From Lysobacter luteus (GTDB lineage: Bacteria; Pseudomonadota; Gammaproteobacteria; Xanthomonadales; Xanthomonadaceae), in contig NZ_OU015430.1 of the NCBI RefSeq assembly GCF_907164845.1, forward strand, positions 186,001-250,000: a stretch of 64,000 nt of DNA. Direction: 5' to 3'. How positions within the stretch are numbered: position 1 is the first letter of the stretch; the number at the start of each line of letters is the position of its first letter. Below the pieces are notes generated by a model. It saw only the letters and a list, made by a program, of their open reading frames with translations. It made no database searches and was not told the DNA's origin. The position numbers and the translations under genes were made by a program. Below, piece by piece: positions 36,198 through 44,641 of this stretch.

Positions 36198-37864
36198 GCC
36201 GACGCCTCCGCAGGCGCGGCTGGCGCCTGCACGTCATCGAAGCCGTACCACTCCGGGCCGAGCAACGGATCGGGACCGATGCTTCGTCCGCCGACAAGCG
36301 CGCCCAAGCCGTGGTCGTCGAGGTCGGCGTGCACGCCGCGGGCACGCGCCAGCAGTTCCGCGGCCAGCTCCTCCATCAACGCGACGTTAGCCTTGAGCTT
36401 GGCGACCAGGGCGTCGTCATCAAGCGGCTCCGACAGCGTGCGGTTGAGTTCGTGGAACCAGCCGAGCCGGTACTGGTCCAGGTTGCGGCCATCCAACGGG
36501 GCCGTCGCGGGCGCGTCGTTGCGCCGGCCCCATTCGCGCAGCATCGGTTGCATGGCCGCATTCAGTGCTTCGGCGCGGGCGAAGGCGTCGCGCAGGCGCG
36601 AAAGCACCGGCAGGCACGCGAGCCGCTCGGCAAAGTACAGCGGCGCCAGCAGCGACCAGTAGAACGTGTAATCCCAGATCACCTTCAGCGGCATCAGCCG
36701 CGCGTCGCCGAACAGCGCGTACTGGCCGGTGTAGAGGCTCAGGGTGTTCTCGTAGAACGACAGGAACAGCTGCTGGTACAGCGCGGCATGGGCGCCGATC
36801 GACTCGCCGGCGCGGTCGCGCGCCAGCAGCTCGCAGATATACCCGTTGGCCATCGCGATGAAGTCGCTGCCGGGCGAATAGAACGGGTCGGCAAACACAC
36901 CCGCCTCGCCGGTGATCGCCCAGCGGTGCTCGGAGAACAGCTGCGTGCAGCCGTACGAAAACCCGCGAAGGAAGCGGAAGTCCTGCGGCGGGTGGTCGCC
37001 GGTTTCGAGCGTGGCGGCCAGCCGCGGCTGGTGCTCGCGCAGCCAGTCCATCGCCTTGGCATGCGTGTTCATCGACGCGATGGGATGCATCGTGCCATCG
37101 CAGACGATGCCGATGGAGTGCGCGCCCGAGGACAGCGGGATGGTCCAGACCCAGTAGCCCGGGCCGCACAGGTGGTTGGTCGAGCGCCAGCGATCCGGTG
37201 GGCTGCAGCGGTTCTGCCACGCCGCATCGGTGGACCAGTCGTTGGGATCGATGTGTCCCTCGACGCGCCACCATGCTGCGTTGGCGTCGTGCGCGTTGGC
37301 CTCGGCCAGTCCCAGCTTGCGCTTCAGCAGGCCGGCGCGGCCGCTGGCATCGACCAGCCAGCGCGCCTGCACGGCGTGCATCTCACCGTCGCGTTCGACC
37401 TGCACGACGTGTGGCGCATCGTCCCCGGCCAGGTCGATGCCGCGCACGACCGCACCGTCGACGAAATCGACCCCGAGCGCGCGGGCGTGTTCGCCCAGGA
37501 AGTTCTCGAAACGGCCGCGATCGAGCTGCCACGACGGCGTCGGCAGCAGCGCGCTGACGCCGACCTCGGTGCAGCGGTCGACCGCCTGCCGCCCTTCGCT
37601 GAAGAAAAACCGGAAGCCGAACTTGCGGATCTGCTCGCTGTCGAGGTGTTCGCGCAGGCCCAGCACGTGGGCGAAATAATGCGCCCCGATCTCGACCGTG
37701 GACTCACCGACCTTGAATGCCCCTTCCGGTACCGGGTGTGCCTGTCGCTCGATAACGGTGATGGCCAGGCCCGGATCCTGCCGTCGCAGCTGGACCGCAA
37801 GGCTCAGGCCGGCCAGCCCGCCACCGACAATGGCGACGTCGACGCGGCCGGGCGGCGCGCTCAC
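36194..37864 (-). CDS. Flavin-dependent halogenase-like enzyme 2 of the pigment cluster
   Basis: A 556-residue FAD enzyme starting at a GTG that overlaps the glycosyltransferase stop. It has the GGGLAG loop (14-19), FKVGEST (50-56), Lys81 in IRKFGFRFFF at the position of the halogenase lysine and WVWTIP (238-243) as WxWxIP. ITGEAGVFADPFYSPGSDF is the second FAD motif. It is longer than tryptophan halogenases and differs from halogenase-like enzyme 1 (no HIGESLLP), so the two are not recent duplicates. One could halogenate the ring and the other act on another substrate or be a desaturase/oxygenase. The activity is inferred from motifs only. Confidence 0.78.
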   Translation of the reverse strand: MSAPPGRVDVAIVGGGLAGLSLAVQLRRQDPGLAITVIERQAHPVPEGAFKVGESTVEIGAHYFAHVLGLREHLDSEQIRKFGFRFFFSEGRQAVDRCTEVGVSALLPTPSWQLDRGRFENFLGEHARALGVDFVDGAVVRGIDLAGDDAPHVVQVERDGEMHAVQARWLVDASGRAGLLKRKLGLAEANAHDANAAWWRVEGHIDPNDWSTDAAWQNRCSPPDRWRSTNHLCGPGYWVWTIPLSSGAHSIGIVCDGTMHPIASMNTHAKAMDWLREHQPRLAATLETGDHPPQDFRFLRGFSYGCTQLFSEHRWAITGEAGVFADPFYSPGSDFIAMANGYICELLARDRAGESIGAHAALYQQLFLSFYENTLSLYTGQYALFGDARLMPLKVIWDYTFYWSLLAPLYFAERLACLPVLSRLRDAFARAEALNAAMQPMLREWGRRNDAPATAPLDGRNLDQYRLGWFHELNRTLSEPLDDDALVAKLKANVALMEELAAELLARARGVHADLDDHGLGALVGGRSIGPDPLLGPEWYGFDDVQAPAAPAEASA

Positions 37865-38679
37865 CGCTGTCGCGCCGGTTGCGCCGCGGTGAACGTGGCG
37901 AACTCACCGCTGGGGTCGTCGATCAGCGGCGGATTGGCGCGGATGCTGCGATACACCTGCGTGATGCCGCCGCGCCGCAACACCTGCCCGACCACGTGGC
38001 CGGTGATCCGGCTGAAGTCGCGCAATGGCCTGAAATGGCTGGCGCGGAACTCCTCGTCGGTGTGCACGCAGGCGTAGCGCGATTCGATCGGCACCGACAC
38101 GCAGCGGGTGCCCAGCTCCTGCGCGGCCGAGATGAGTATCTGCGCCTCGAACACGAAGTCTTCGCCCGGCACGTCGCCAAGCGCGGCGACCGCGGCCGGA
38201 TACAGGCGCTGGCCGCTTTGGGTGTCGGCGATCCGGTAGCCGGTGCCCCAGGCGATGCCCCAGTCGCCGAATGCATTCGCGAGCCGGCGGTAGCGTGGCT
38301 GCTGCGCGCGCTTGCGCAGGCGCGCACCGATCACGATGTGGTCGGGATAGCGGCTGGCGGCCTCCAGCAGGCGCGGGATGTCGGCCGCCAGGTGCTGGCC
38401 GTCGCCGTCCATCGTCAGCACGCCCTTGAAGCCGCGCCGCAATGCCTCCTCGAACCCGCCGCGCAGGCTGGCGCCCTTGCCGCGGCGCTGAGGATGGCGC
38501 AGCAGCACGATCGGCAGGTCGGCGATTTGCGCGATGGTGTCGTCTTCCGAACCGTCGTCGATGACGATCACGTTCGGGCATTCGGCCAGCGCGCCCTCGA
38601 CGACCCCGCGGATGCGCAAAGCTTCGTTGAGCGCGGGGATGACCACGGCGATGTTGTTGCGGTTCAACCGATCAGCCAT
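37861..38679 (-). CDS. Family 2 glycosyltransferase of the pigment cluster
   Basis: A 272-residue GT-A fold glycosyltransferase, like polyprenol-phosphate transferases (DPM1 type). It has VVIPALNEA at the N-terminus, IDDGSEDDT, TMDGDGQH with the DxD metal motif and a QSGQRLYP region. No transmembrane segments are evident, so it is a soluble or peripheral enzyme. In xanthomonadin clusters a similar gene is thought to add a sugar or phosphoglycerol-like group to the pigment head. It overlaps the chain-length factor gene by 8 nt and the halogenase-like gene by 4 nt. Confidence 0.87.
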   Translation of the reverse strand: MADRLNRNNIAVVIPALNEALRIRGVVEGALAECPNVIVIDDGSEDDTIAQIADLPIVLLRHPQRRGKGASLRGGFEEALRRGFKGVLTMDGDGQHLAADIPRLLEAASRYPDHIVIGARLRKRAQQPRYRRLANAFGDWGIAWGTGYRIADTQSGQRLYPAAVAALGDVPGEDFVFEAQILISAAQELGTRCVSVPIESRYACVHTDEEFRASHFRPLRDFSRITGHVVGQVLRRGGITQVYRSIRANPPLIDDPSGEFATFTAAQPARQR

Positions 38680-39472
38680 GCACGGGCTCCGGGTAGGTGA
38701 GTGCGGCCCGCAGGATCCTTCCGGGGCCGGCCTTGAGGGTGGCCGCCGGCGCGCCCATGGCGAGCGGGTCGAACAGCGACAGCATCGGGGTCATTGCGTT
38801 ATCCGGCGTGAAGCGCGCAAGTGCGCCAGTCCCGCCGGCGGCCACGCCGTCGTCCAGCGCAACCGTCAGTCTCGCCGCGCCGGGACGCTCCGCGCGCGAC
38901 AGCACCAGCGCCGCGCCCAACAGTCCCTCGCTGGGCGATACCTGCGCCAGGGGACCGGCCGATGCACCGTCGTAGCCGACCAGCAGTACCGCCTCGGCGC
39001 CCGTGGCCAGCTGCACCATCGCCTCGACCAGGCCCTGCGCGAAGGTCGCGTCGAATGCACTGATCGCATTGGCGCCGTGCATCGCGCCGGTGCCGATAGT
39101 CCAGTAGCCGGCCGCGGCGTTGTGCACCGAGTTGTGGAAGCGGATGGGCGAGATCGACTGCGGCTGGGTTGCCAGCGTGGTGCACATGTAGTCGGTGATC
39201 GCCAGCTCGCCGTGGGTGGAGGCAAACACCGACGGCAGCGTGGAAGGTTCGCGGCCCGCGTCCGCGCAGGCGGCCAGTGCGACCTCGAGTGCGACGGCGA
39301 CGGTTTCGGGTGCGCGCCGGCGCTCATTGGGCGCGAGCAGCTGCGGGGATGGCCGCGATGGCGCGACGTCCGGCAGCACCCCATCCCGTGCAAACACCCG
39401 CGCGGCGTCCCACGACGGGAGGCCGCGGGTCCAGAAGCCGATGCCCTGGATGGTGGCGGCCAGCAGGCTCAT
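38672..39472 (-). CDS. Beta-ketoacyl synthase-like chain-length factor (ApeC-like)
   Basis: A 266-residue protein matching the N-terminal domain of beta-ketoacyl synthases (Ketoacyl-synt_2 type). At the site of the nucleophile it has SVHNAAAGYWTIG with no cysteine, so it cannot condense by itself. In aryl polyene systems such proteins (ApeC) form a heterodimer with the ketosynthase and set chain length. It overlaps the ketosynthase gene in ATGA (39469-39472), consistent with equal production of both subunits. Cytosolic. Confidence 0.87.
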   Translation of the reverse strand: MSLLAATIQGIGFWTRGLPSWDAARVFARDGVLPDVAPSRPSPQLLAPNERRRAPETVAVALEVALAACADAGREPSTLPSVFASTHGELAITDYMCTTLATQPQSISPIRFHNSVHNAAAGYWTIGTGAMHGANAISAFDATFAQGLVEAMVQLATGAEAVLLVGYDGASAGPLAQVSPSEGLLGAALVLSRAERPGAARLTVALDDGVAAGGTGALARFTPDNAMTPMLSLFDPLAMGAPAATLKAGPGRILRAALTYPEPVHG

Positions 39473-40707
39473 CGCGCCCTCCCGAACACCAGCGAGCAGT
39501 TGTTGCCGCCGAAACCGAACGAGTTGTTCATCGCGTACGCGACCTCGCCGGCGGCGTTCGCGAACCGGATCTGCGGGCCGCAGGCCGGGTCGGGCGAGTC
39601 GCTGTTGAGGATGCCGGGCAGGGTGCCGTGCTCCAGCGCGAGCAGCGCGAACACCGACTCGACGATGCCGGCCGCACCGAGGGTGTGGCCGGTCCATCCC
39701 TTGGTCGAGCTGGCGTGCAGGGTCGGGGGGAACATCGACGCCACCGCGGCCGCCTCGATGCTGTCGTTCGCCGGCGTGGCGGTCCCGTGCAGGTTGAGGT
39801 AGCCGACCTGCGAGGCATCGATGCCGGCGCGCGCCAGTGCGTCGCGCATCGCGAGCCGCGCACCCAGGCCTTCCGGGTGCGGGGTCGACATGTGGTGGGC
39901 GTCGCTGGACTCGCCGTAGCCACGCAGTTGCAGGCCGGGGCCACCGCCGTCCGCGCGTTCGAGCACGGCGTAGCCGCCCGCCTCGCCGAGTGACAGGCCA
40001 TCGCGCGCGATATCGAATGGCCTGCATGGTGCGGCGGACACCAGCTGCAGCGAGTTGAAGCCGTACAGCACGCTGCCGCAGAGGGTATCGACGCCGCCGA
40101 CGAGGGCCGCATCGGCGAGGCCGGCGTCGATCAGGCGCGCGGCTTGGGCGAAGACCTTGGCGCTGGACGAACACGCGGTGGCGACCGTCACGCACGGACC
40201 CCGGAGCCCGGTCACGTGCTGCACGAAATCGCCGGTGGCGTGCACCGTGTGGACGATCGGCCGGGCGATGTCGGTGGGGAATGCCGGCGCGCCGTCATTG
40301 CCGGTGGCGAGGCGGCGGTAGGCCTGCTCGGTTTCGCCGATGGACGACGTCGAGGTGCCGATGACGGTCGCGACGCGCTCGGCGCCATGGCGCGCGACCA
40401 CCGCGGCAATCGCATCGGGCAGGCCGTCCTGCTGCAGGGCCAGCCACGCCAGCCGATTGTTCCGGCAATCCCAGCGTTCGGCGCCGGCCGGCAACGCGAC
40501 ATCTTCGACTCCCTCGACCCGGCCGATCCAGCACGGTAGCGGTGCCCCGTCCTCGCCCAACGGGCCGAAATCGTTGGGGCGCAGGCCGCTGCGGCGGTCG
40601 AGCAGGGCGCGGTGCTGCGCCCCGGCACCGCGGCCCAGCGCGGTCGTCGCGGTAAACGCGCGGATCGCGATCGGGGCCATGGGTGGATACGGGGACGCTG
40701 GCGGCAC
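39469..40707 (-). CDS. Beta-ketoacyl-ACP synthase of the aryl polyene pathway (ApeO-like)
   Basis: A 412-residue ketosynthase from a GTG at 40707 with AGGAAG upstream; an ATG at 40680 without a clear ribosome-binding site would give 403 residues. The catalytic triad is complete: Cys179 in TACSSS, His307 in LHGTATPAND and His341 in WTGHTLGAAG. NNSFGFGGNNCSLVF closes the fold. It elongates the aryl starter on the ACP by malonyl condensation, with the chain-length factor as partner. It is the first gene of the four-gene minus-strand set (ketosynthase, chain-length factor, glycosyltransferase, halogenase-like enzyme 2). Confidence 0.93.
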   Translation of the reverse strand: MPPASPYPPMAPIAIRAFTATTALGRGAGAQHRALLDRRSGLRPNDFGPLGEDGAPLPCWIGRVEGVEDVALPAGAERWDCRNNRLAWLALQQDGLPDAIAAVVARHGAERVATVIGTSTSSIGETEQAYRRLATGNDGAPAFPTDIARPIVHTVHATGDFVQHVTGLRGPCVTVATACSSSAKVFAQAARLIDAGLADAALVGGVDTLCGSVLYGFNSLQLVSAAPCRPFDIARDGLSLGEAGGYAVLERADGGGPGLQLRGYGESSDAHHMSTPHPEGLGARLAMRDALARAGIDASQVGYLNLHGTATPANDSIEAAAVASMFPPTLHASSTKGWTGHTLGAAGIVESVFALLALEHGTLPGILNSDSPDPACGPQIRFANAAGEVAYAMNNSFGFGGNNCSLVFGRAR

Positions 40708-40973
40708 TCGGGCTTCCTGGTTCGATGGAGTTCTGGCGGTGGACGGCCGAGCATGGCCGCCCGGCGTGAGACGCAACGAAGTATGCCAGCGCCCACGGGC
40801 TGAACAGGCGGACGCGCGACGTCGGCACCCGCTGGGCACGGCTGATCGGCCACCGCCGGATGCTGTCGCGGGTGACCTGGCTGGTCGCAGCAGGCCCCGC
40901 TGTCGTTCCGGTAAGGTTGGTCCGGCACCGTGCGCACGGCCGGTGCCCGCAACCGTCCGACCTGGGGAACCGC

Positions 40974-43337
40974 ATGGGTGTCATGAACCGCAAGCCGCGC
41001 CTGACCGGCGCAATCATCGGTGGCCTGATGCTGGCCGCGCTGCCGGCCGCCGCGCAGGAGCCTGGCAAGGTCTATACCGATGCCGACTACGCCCGCGCCG
41101 AGCGCTTCATGGGCTACAACACCACGCCGCTGCTCGACCACGCCGTCAGTACCGTGGTCTGGCTGGACGACCGCCATTTCTGGTTCAAGGACCACGATGC
41201 CGCCGGCGACCACTTCCGCCGGGCCGACGCCGCCACCGGCACGATCGCCGATGCGTTCGACCACGAGGCACTTGCCGGTGCGCTGGCCGACGCCAGCGGC
41301 AAGCCGATGGACGCCGCCAAGCTGCCGGTCAGCGGCCTGGAGATCACCGACGACGGCCGCTTCGACGTCGCCCTGGGCAAGCAGCATTACCTGTGCGACC
41401 TGCAGGGCGAACCGGTCTGCGAGGCCGCCAGCGGCACCGCGACCCGCAAGCCCGCCGGCGACGACGCGCCCGGCAGCAATGCCCCGGTGGTCGAGTCCCC
41501 GGACGGCCGGCTCGCCGCGTTCATCCGCGACTGGAACCTGTGGGTGCGCGACACCGCCACCGGCGTCGAGACGCCCCTGACGACCGACGGAACCACCGAC
41601 TACGGCTACGCCACCGACAACGCCGGCTGGACCCACAGCGACCGGCCGATCCTGGTGTGGTCGCCGGACTCGAACAGGATCGCCACCTTCCGCCAAGACC
41701 AGCGCCGCACCAGCGAGATGGTGCTGGTTGGCACCCGCGCCGGTGCGCCCGAGGTGGAGCGCTGGAAGTACCCCTTCGTCGGCGACGAGCACGTCACCAT
41801 GATCGAGCGGGTCATCATCGACGTGCCGGCACGCAAGCTGGTGCGTCTCGACCTGCCGCCCGAGCAGCACCGCTCGACCCTTTGCGACGACGTCAGCTGC
41901 TACGGCGGCTGGGAGGACGTGCAGTGGGCGCCGGATGGCGCGTCGATCGCGTTCGCCTCGACGTCGCGCGACCACAAGGACACCTGGCTGCGCGTCGCCG
42001 ACGCCGCCACCGGCGCCGTCCGCACGGTCTACCACGAGCACGTGCCGACCTACTTCGAATCCGGCAACGGCCGGGTCAACTGGAAGTACCTGCCCGGATC
42101 CAACGAGTTCATCTGGTTCTCCGAGCGCAGCGACTGGGGCCACCTGTACCTGTACGACCTGGCCAGCGGCACGCTCAAGCATGCGATCACCGCGGGCGAG
42201 GGCAACGTCACCCAGGTGCTGCGAGTGGACCCCGACAGCCGCACCGTCTGGTTCCGCGGCGTCGGCATGGAAGACGGTCGAAACCCGTACTACCAGCATT
42301 TCTACAAGGCGTCGCTCGATGGCGGCGACGCCACGCTGCTGACCCCCGAGGACGCCAACCATACGGTGACCCTGTCGCCGGACGGCACCTACTTCGTCGA
42401 CAGTTACTCCACCCCGACGGTGCCACCGGTGACCGTGCTGCGCGCCAGCGACGACGGCCGCACCATCGCCACGGTGGCCAGCGCCGACGACAGCCGGCTG
42501 CGCGCCACCGGCTGGGTGCCGCCCACGCCCATCACGGTGACCGCCCGGGATGGGCGCACGACGCTGTACGGGATGATGTTCACGCCGACCGACCTCGATC
42601 CGTCGAAGAAGTACCCGGTGGTCAACTACATCTACCCGGGTCCACAGACCGGGTCCGTGCGCGGGCGCAGCTTCACCGCCGCGCGGATCGACCACCAGGC
42701 GCTGGCGGAACTCGGTTTTGTCGTCGTCGCGATCGACGGCCTCGGCACGCCGTGGCGTTCAAAGCGTTTCCACGACGCGTTCGACGGCGACATTGGCGAC
42801 AACACCCTGCCCGACCAGGTCGCCGGCCTGAAGCAGCTCGCCGAGCGCCATCCCTGGATGGACCTCGATCGCGTCGGCGTCTGGGGCCACTCCGGCGGCG
42901 GTTACGCGACGGCGGACGCGATGTTCACCTACCCCGATTTCTACAAGGTCGGGATCAGCGAGAGCGGCAACCACGACAACCGGGTCTACGAGGACGACTG
43001 GGCCGAGAAGTGGCAGGGGCTCGAAGTGGTCGACGCCGAGGGCAACAGCAACTACGACGCCCAGGCCAACCAGGCCCGTGCCGGCAACCTCAAGGGCAAG
43101 CTGCTGCTCGCGCACGGGATGATGGACGACAACGTCCCGCCGCAGAACACGCTGCTGGTGGTCGATGCGCTGATCAAGGCCAACAAGGACTTCGACCTGT
43201 TGCTTTTCCCGCATGCGCGCCACGGCTTCGGCGAGGACAGTGACTACATGACCCGCCGCCGCTGGGACTACTTCGTCGAGCACCTGATGGGCGCCACCCC
43301 GCCCAGGCAGTACCGGATGGGTGCGGGCCGGGACTGA
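40974..43337 (+). CDS. Dipeptidyl peptidase IV-like S9 serine protease
   Basis: A 787-residue exported peptidase with a signal peptide ending AAA-Q; the start is at 40974 after GGGGAA (40983 is possible). The N-terminal part is a DPP4-type beta-propeller with repeated blades. The C-terminal alpha/beta hydrolase has Ser in GHSGGGYA, Asp in [10 protein letters not shown] and His in HARHGFGE. Family members release X-Pro or X-Ala dipeptides from the N-terminus of peptides in the periplasm and may help to feed on proteins. The gene is separated by 266 bp from the divergent pigment ketosynthase and is not part of that cluster. Confidence 0.93.
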   Translation: MGVMNRKPRLTGAIIGGLMLAALPAAAQEPGKVYTDADYARAERFMGYNTTPLLDHAVSTVVWLDDRHFWFKDHDAAGDHFRRADAATGTIADAFDHEALAGALADASGKPMDAAKLPVSGLEITDDGRFDVALGKQHYLCDLQGEPVCEAASGTATRKPAGDDAPGSNAPVVESPDGRLAAFIRDWNLWVRDTATGVETPLTTDGTTDYGYATDNAGWTHSDRPILVWSPDSNRIATFRQDQRRTSEMVLVGTRAGAPEVERWKYPFVGDEHVTMIERVIIDVPARKLVRLDLPPEQHRSTLCDDVSCYGGWEDVQWAPDGASIAFASTSRDHKDTWLRVADAATGAVRTVYHEHVPTYFESGNGRVNWKYLPGSNEFIWFSERSDWGHLYLYDLASGTLKHAITAGEGNVTQVLRVDPDSRTVWFRGVGMEDGRNPYYQHFYKASLDGGDATLLTPEDANHTVTLSPDGTYFVDSYSTPTVPPVTVLRASDDGRTIATVASADDSRLRATGWVPPTPITVTARDGRTTLYGMMFTPTDLDPSKKYPVVNYIYPGPQTGSVRGRSFTAARIDHQALAELGFVVVAIDGLGTPWRSKRFHDAFDGDIGDNTLPDQVAGLKQLAERHPWMDLDRVGVWGHSGGGYATADAMFTYPDFYKVGISESGNHDNRVYEDDWAEKWQGLEVVDAEGNSNYDAQANQARAGNLKGKLLLAHGMMDDNVPPQNTLLVVDALIKANKDFDLLLFPHARHGFGEDSDYMTRRRWDYFVEHLMGATPPRQYRMGAGRD

Positions 43338-43374
43338 CCGCTTACTATTCCGCGTCCTTTCACGACTCCCGCCA

Positions 43375-44028
43375 ATGACCGACACCCGCTCCACACTGCC
43401 CAGCCCGCTCGGCCCGCTGCCGACGCTGATCTTCAGCTCGCGCTGGCTGCAGCTGCCGCTGTACCTGGGCCTGATCATCGCCCAGTGCGTCTACGTGTTC
43501 CTGTTCGTCAAGGAACTGCTGCACCTGATCACCGATGCCAACACCCTGAGCGAACAGGGGATCATGCTGATCGTGCTGGGGCTGATCGACGTGGTGATGA
43601 TCTCCAACCTGCTGGTGATGGTGATCGTCGGCGGCTACGAGACGTTCGTGTCCCGGCTGCGACTGGAAGGGCATCCGGACCAGCCCGAGTGGCTCAGCCA
43701 CGTTAACGCCAGCGTGCTCAAGGTCAAGTTGGCGATGGCGATCATCGGCATCAGCTCGATCCACCTGCTCAAGACCTTCATCGAGGCGGGTACGGTCGGC
43801 AGCGGCCTGCCGCTGTGCGGCACCCCGGACGCGCTGGTCGCCGCCGTGCAGGCGGCCGAGTTCGCCGCCGCCAATGCGGGTGCAATGGCGACGAAGGTAT
43901 GCACCAGCACGACCGCCGACGGCGTGGTCTGGCAGACCGTCATCCACTGCGTGTTCATCCTGTCGGCGATCGGCATCGCCTGGACCGACAAGCTCATGCA
44001 CCCGGCCAAGCCTGCCGCCGCGCATTGA
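43375..44028 (+). CDS. TIGR00645/UPF0114 family membrane protein (YqhA-like)
   Basis: A 217-residue integral membrane protein with about four transmembrane helices; ATG at 43375. The N-terminal part has [17 protein letters not shown], and the middle has [23 protein letters not shown], both typical of the TIGR00645 family. The function of these proteins is unknown. The loop at about 140-180 has two cysteines (PLCGTPD, KVCTSTT) that could form a disulfide bond in the periplasm, which is an addition to the E. coli form. It follows the DPP4-like gene by 37 bp. Confidence 0.9.
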   Translation: MTDTRSTLPSPLGPLPTLIFSSRWLQLPLYLGLIIAQCVYVFLFVKELLHLITDANTLSEQGIMLIVLGLIDVVMISNLLVMVIVGGYETFVSRLRLEGHPDQPEWLSHVNASVLKVKLAMAIIGISSIHLLKTFIEAGTVGSGLPLCGTPDALVAAVQAAEFAAANAGAMATKVCTSTTADGVVWQTVIHCVFILSAIGIAWTDKLMHPAKPAAAH

Positions 44029-44101
44029 CCGGGGCAGGCAGGTTCAGCTGCCGGGCAGGCATGGAGGCCCAATTCATCGGGGCTGACGTATCGTTTCCCG
44101 G

Positions 44102-44641
44102 ATGACGCCATCCCCGCTTCGGACAACGCTTCGCCAGGACACCCACGACGCGCACGCCCGTGTCGACGCACTGCTCGGCGGTGGCATCGCCGACCTGGAA
44201 ACCTACCAACGCTACCTGGGCGGAATGCAGCGCTTCCTCGCCGCCTGCGAGGACGCGCTGCTGCCGGCGTGGCCGATGGCCCCGCTGCAGGCCCTGCTCG
44301 CCGACGACATGCGGGCCCTGGCTGTCGGGCCGACACCGAGCTTGGCGGCGCCGCTGCCGGCGACGGATGAGCCGTCCCGTCTGGGCGTGGCCTATGTCGT
44401 CGGCGGTGCATCGGTCGGCGCGCGCCAGCTGGCCCGCCAGGCCGAAGCACTGGGCTTCGGCCCGGGCCGTGCCGCGTCTTTCCTGCACGTCTTCGCGCAG
44501 GGCTCCATGTGGAACGGCGTGCTGGCGTCCCTGGACGCCGCCCGCCTCGATCCGCACCAGACCGACCGTTGCCGCGCCGCGGCGGTGGCCACATTCGCAA
44601 CCGCAGAGGCCGCCTTCGGTGGTCTGGAGGAGCTTCGATGA
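44102..44641 (+). CDS. bphO: Biliverdin-producing heme oxygenase
   Basis: A 179-residue heme oxygenase that opens heme to biliverdin, the chromophore of bacteriophytochromes. The proximal histidine is probably His18 in THDAHARV near the N-terminus. The distal helix is around GGASVGARQLAR and contains the glycines needed for heme access. The size fits bacterial BphO (about 180-200). Its stop overlaps the start of the phytochrome gene in ATGA, so chromophore and photoreceptor are made together. Electron donors would be ferredoxin- or flavodoxin-type proteins encoded elsewhere. Confidence 0.9.
   Translation: MTPSPLRTTLRQDTHDAHARVDALLGGGIADLETYQRYLGGMQRFLAACEDALLPAWPMAPLQALLADDMRALAVGPTPSLAAPLPATDEPSRLGVAYVVGGASVGARQLARQAEALGFGPGRAASFLHVFAQGSMWNGVLASLDAARLDPHQTDRCRAAAVATFATAEAAFGGLEELR

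Noticed and set aside
35663-38077. 804-codon plus-strand frame over the lipoprotein and halogenase-like genes
   Set aside because: It is a shadow of the lipoprotein and of the minus-strand halogenase-like and glycosyltransferase genes, with no motif of its own.
38672-40195. 507-codon frame suggesting a fused ketosynthase/chain-length factor
   Set aside because: The N-terminal part is out of frame with the ketosynthase; the chain-length factor starts at the ATGA overlap at 39472.
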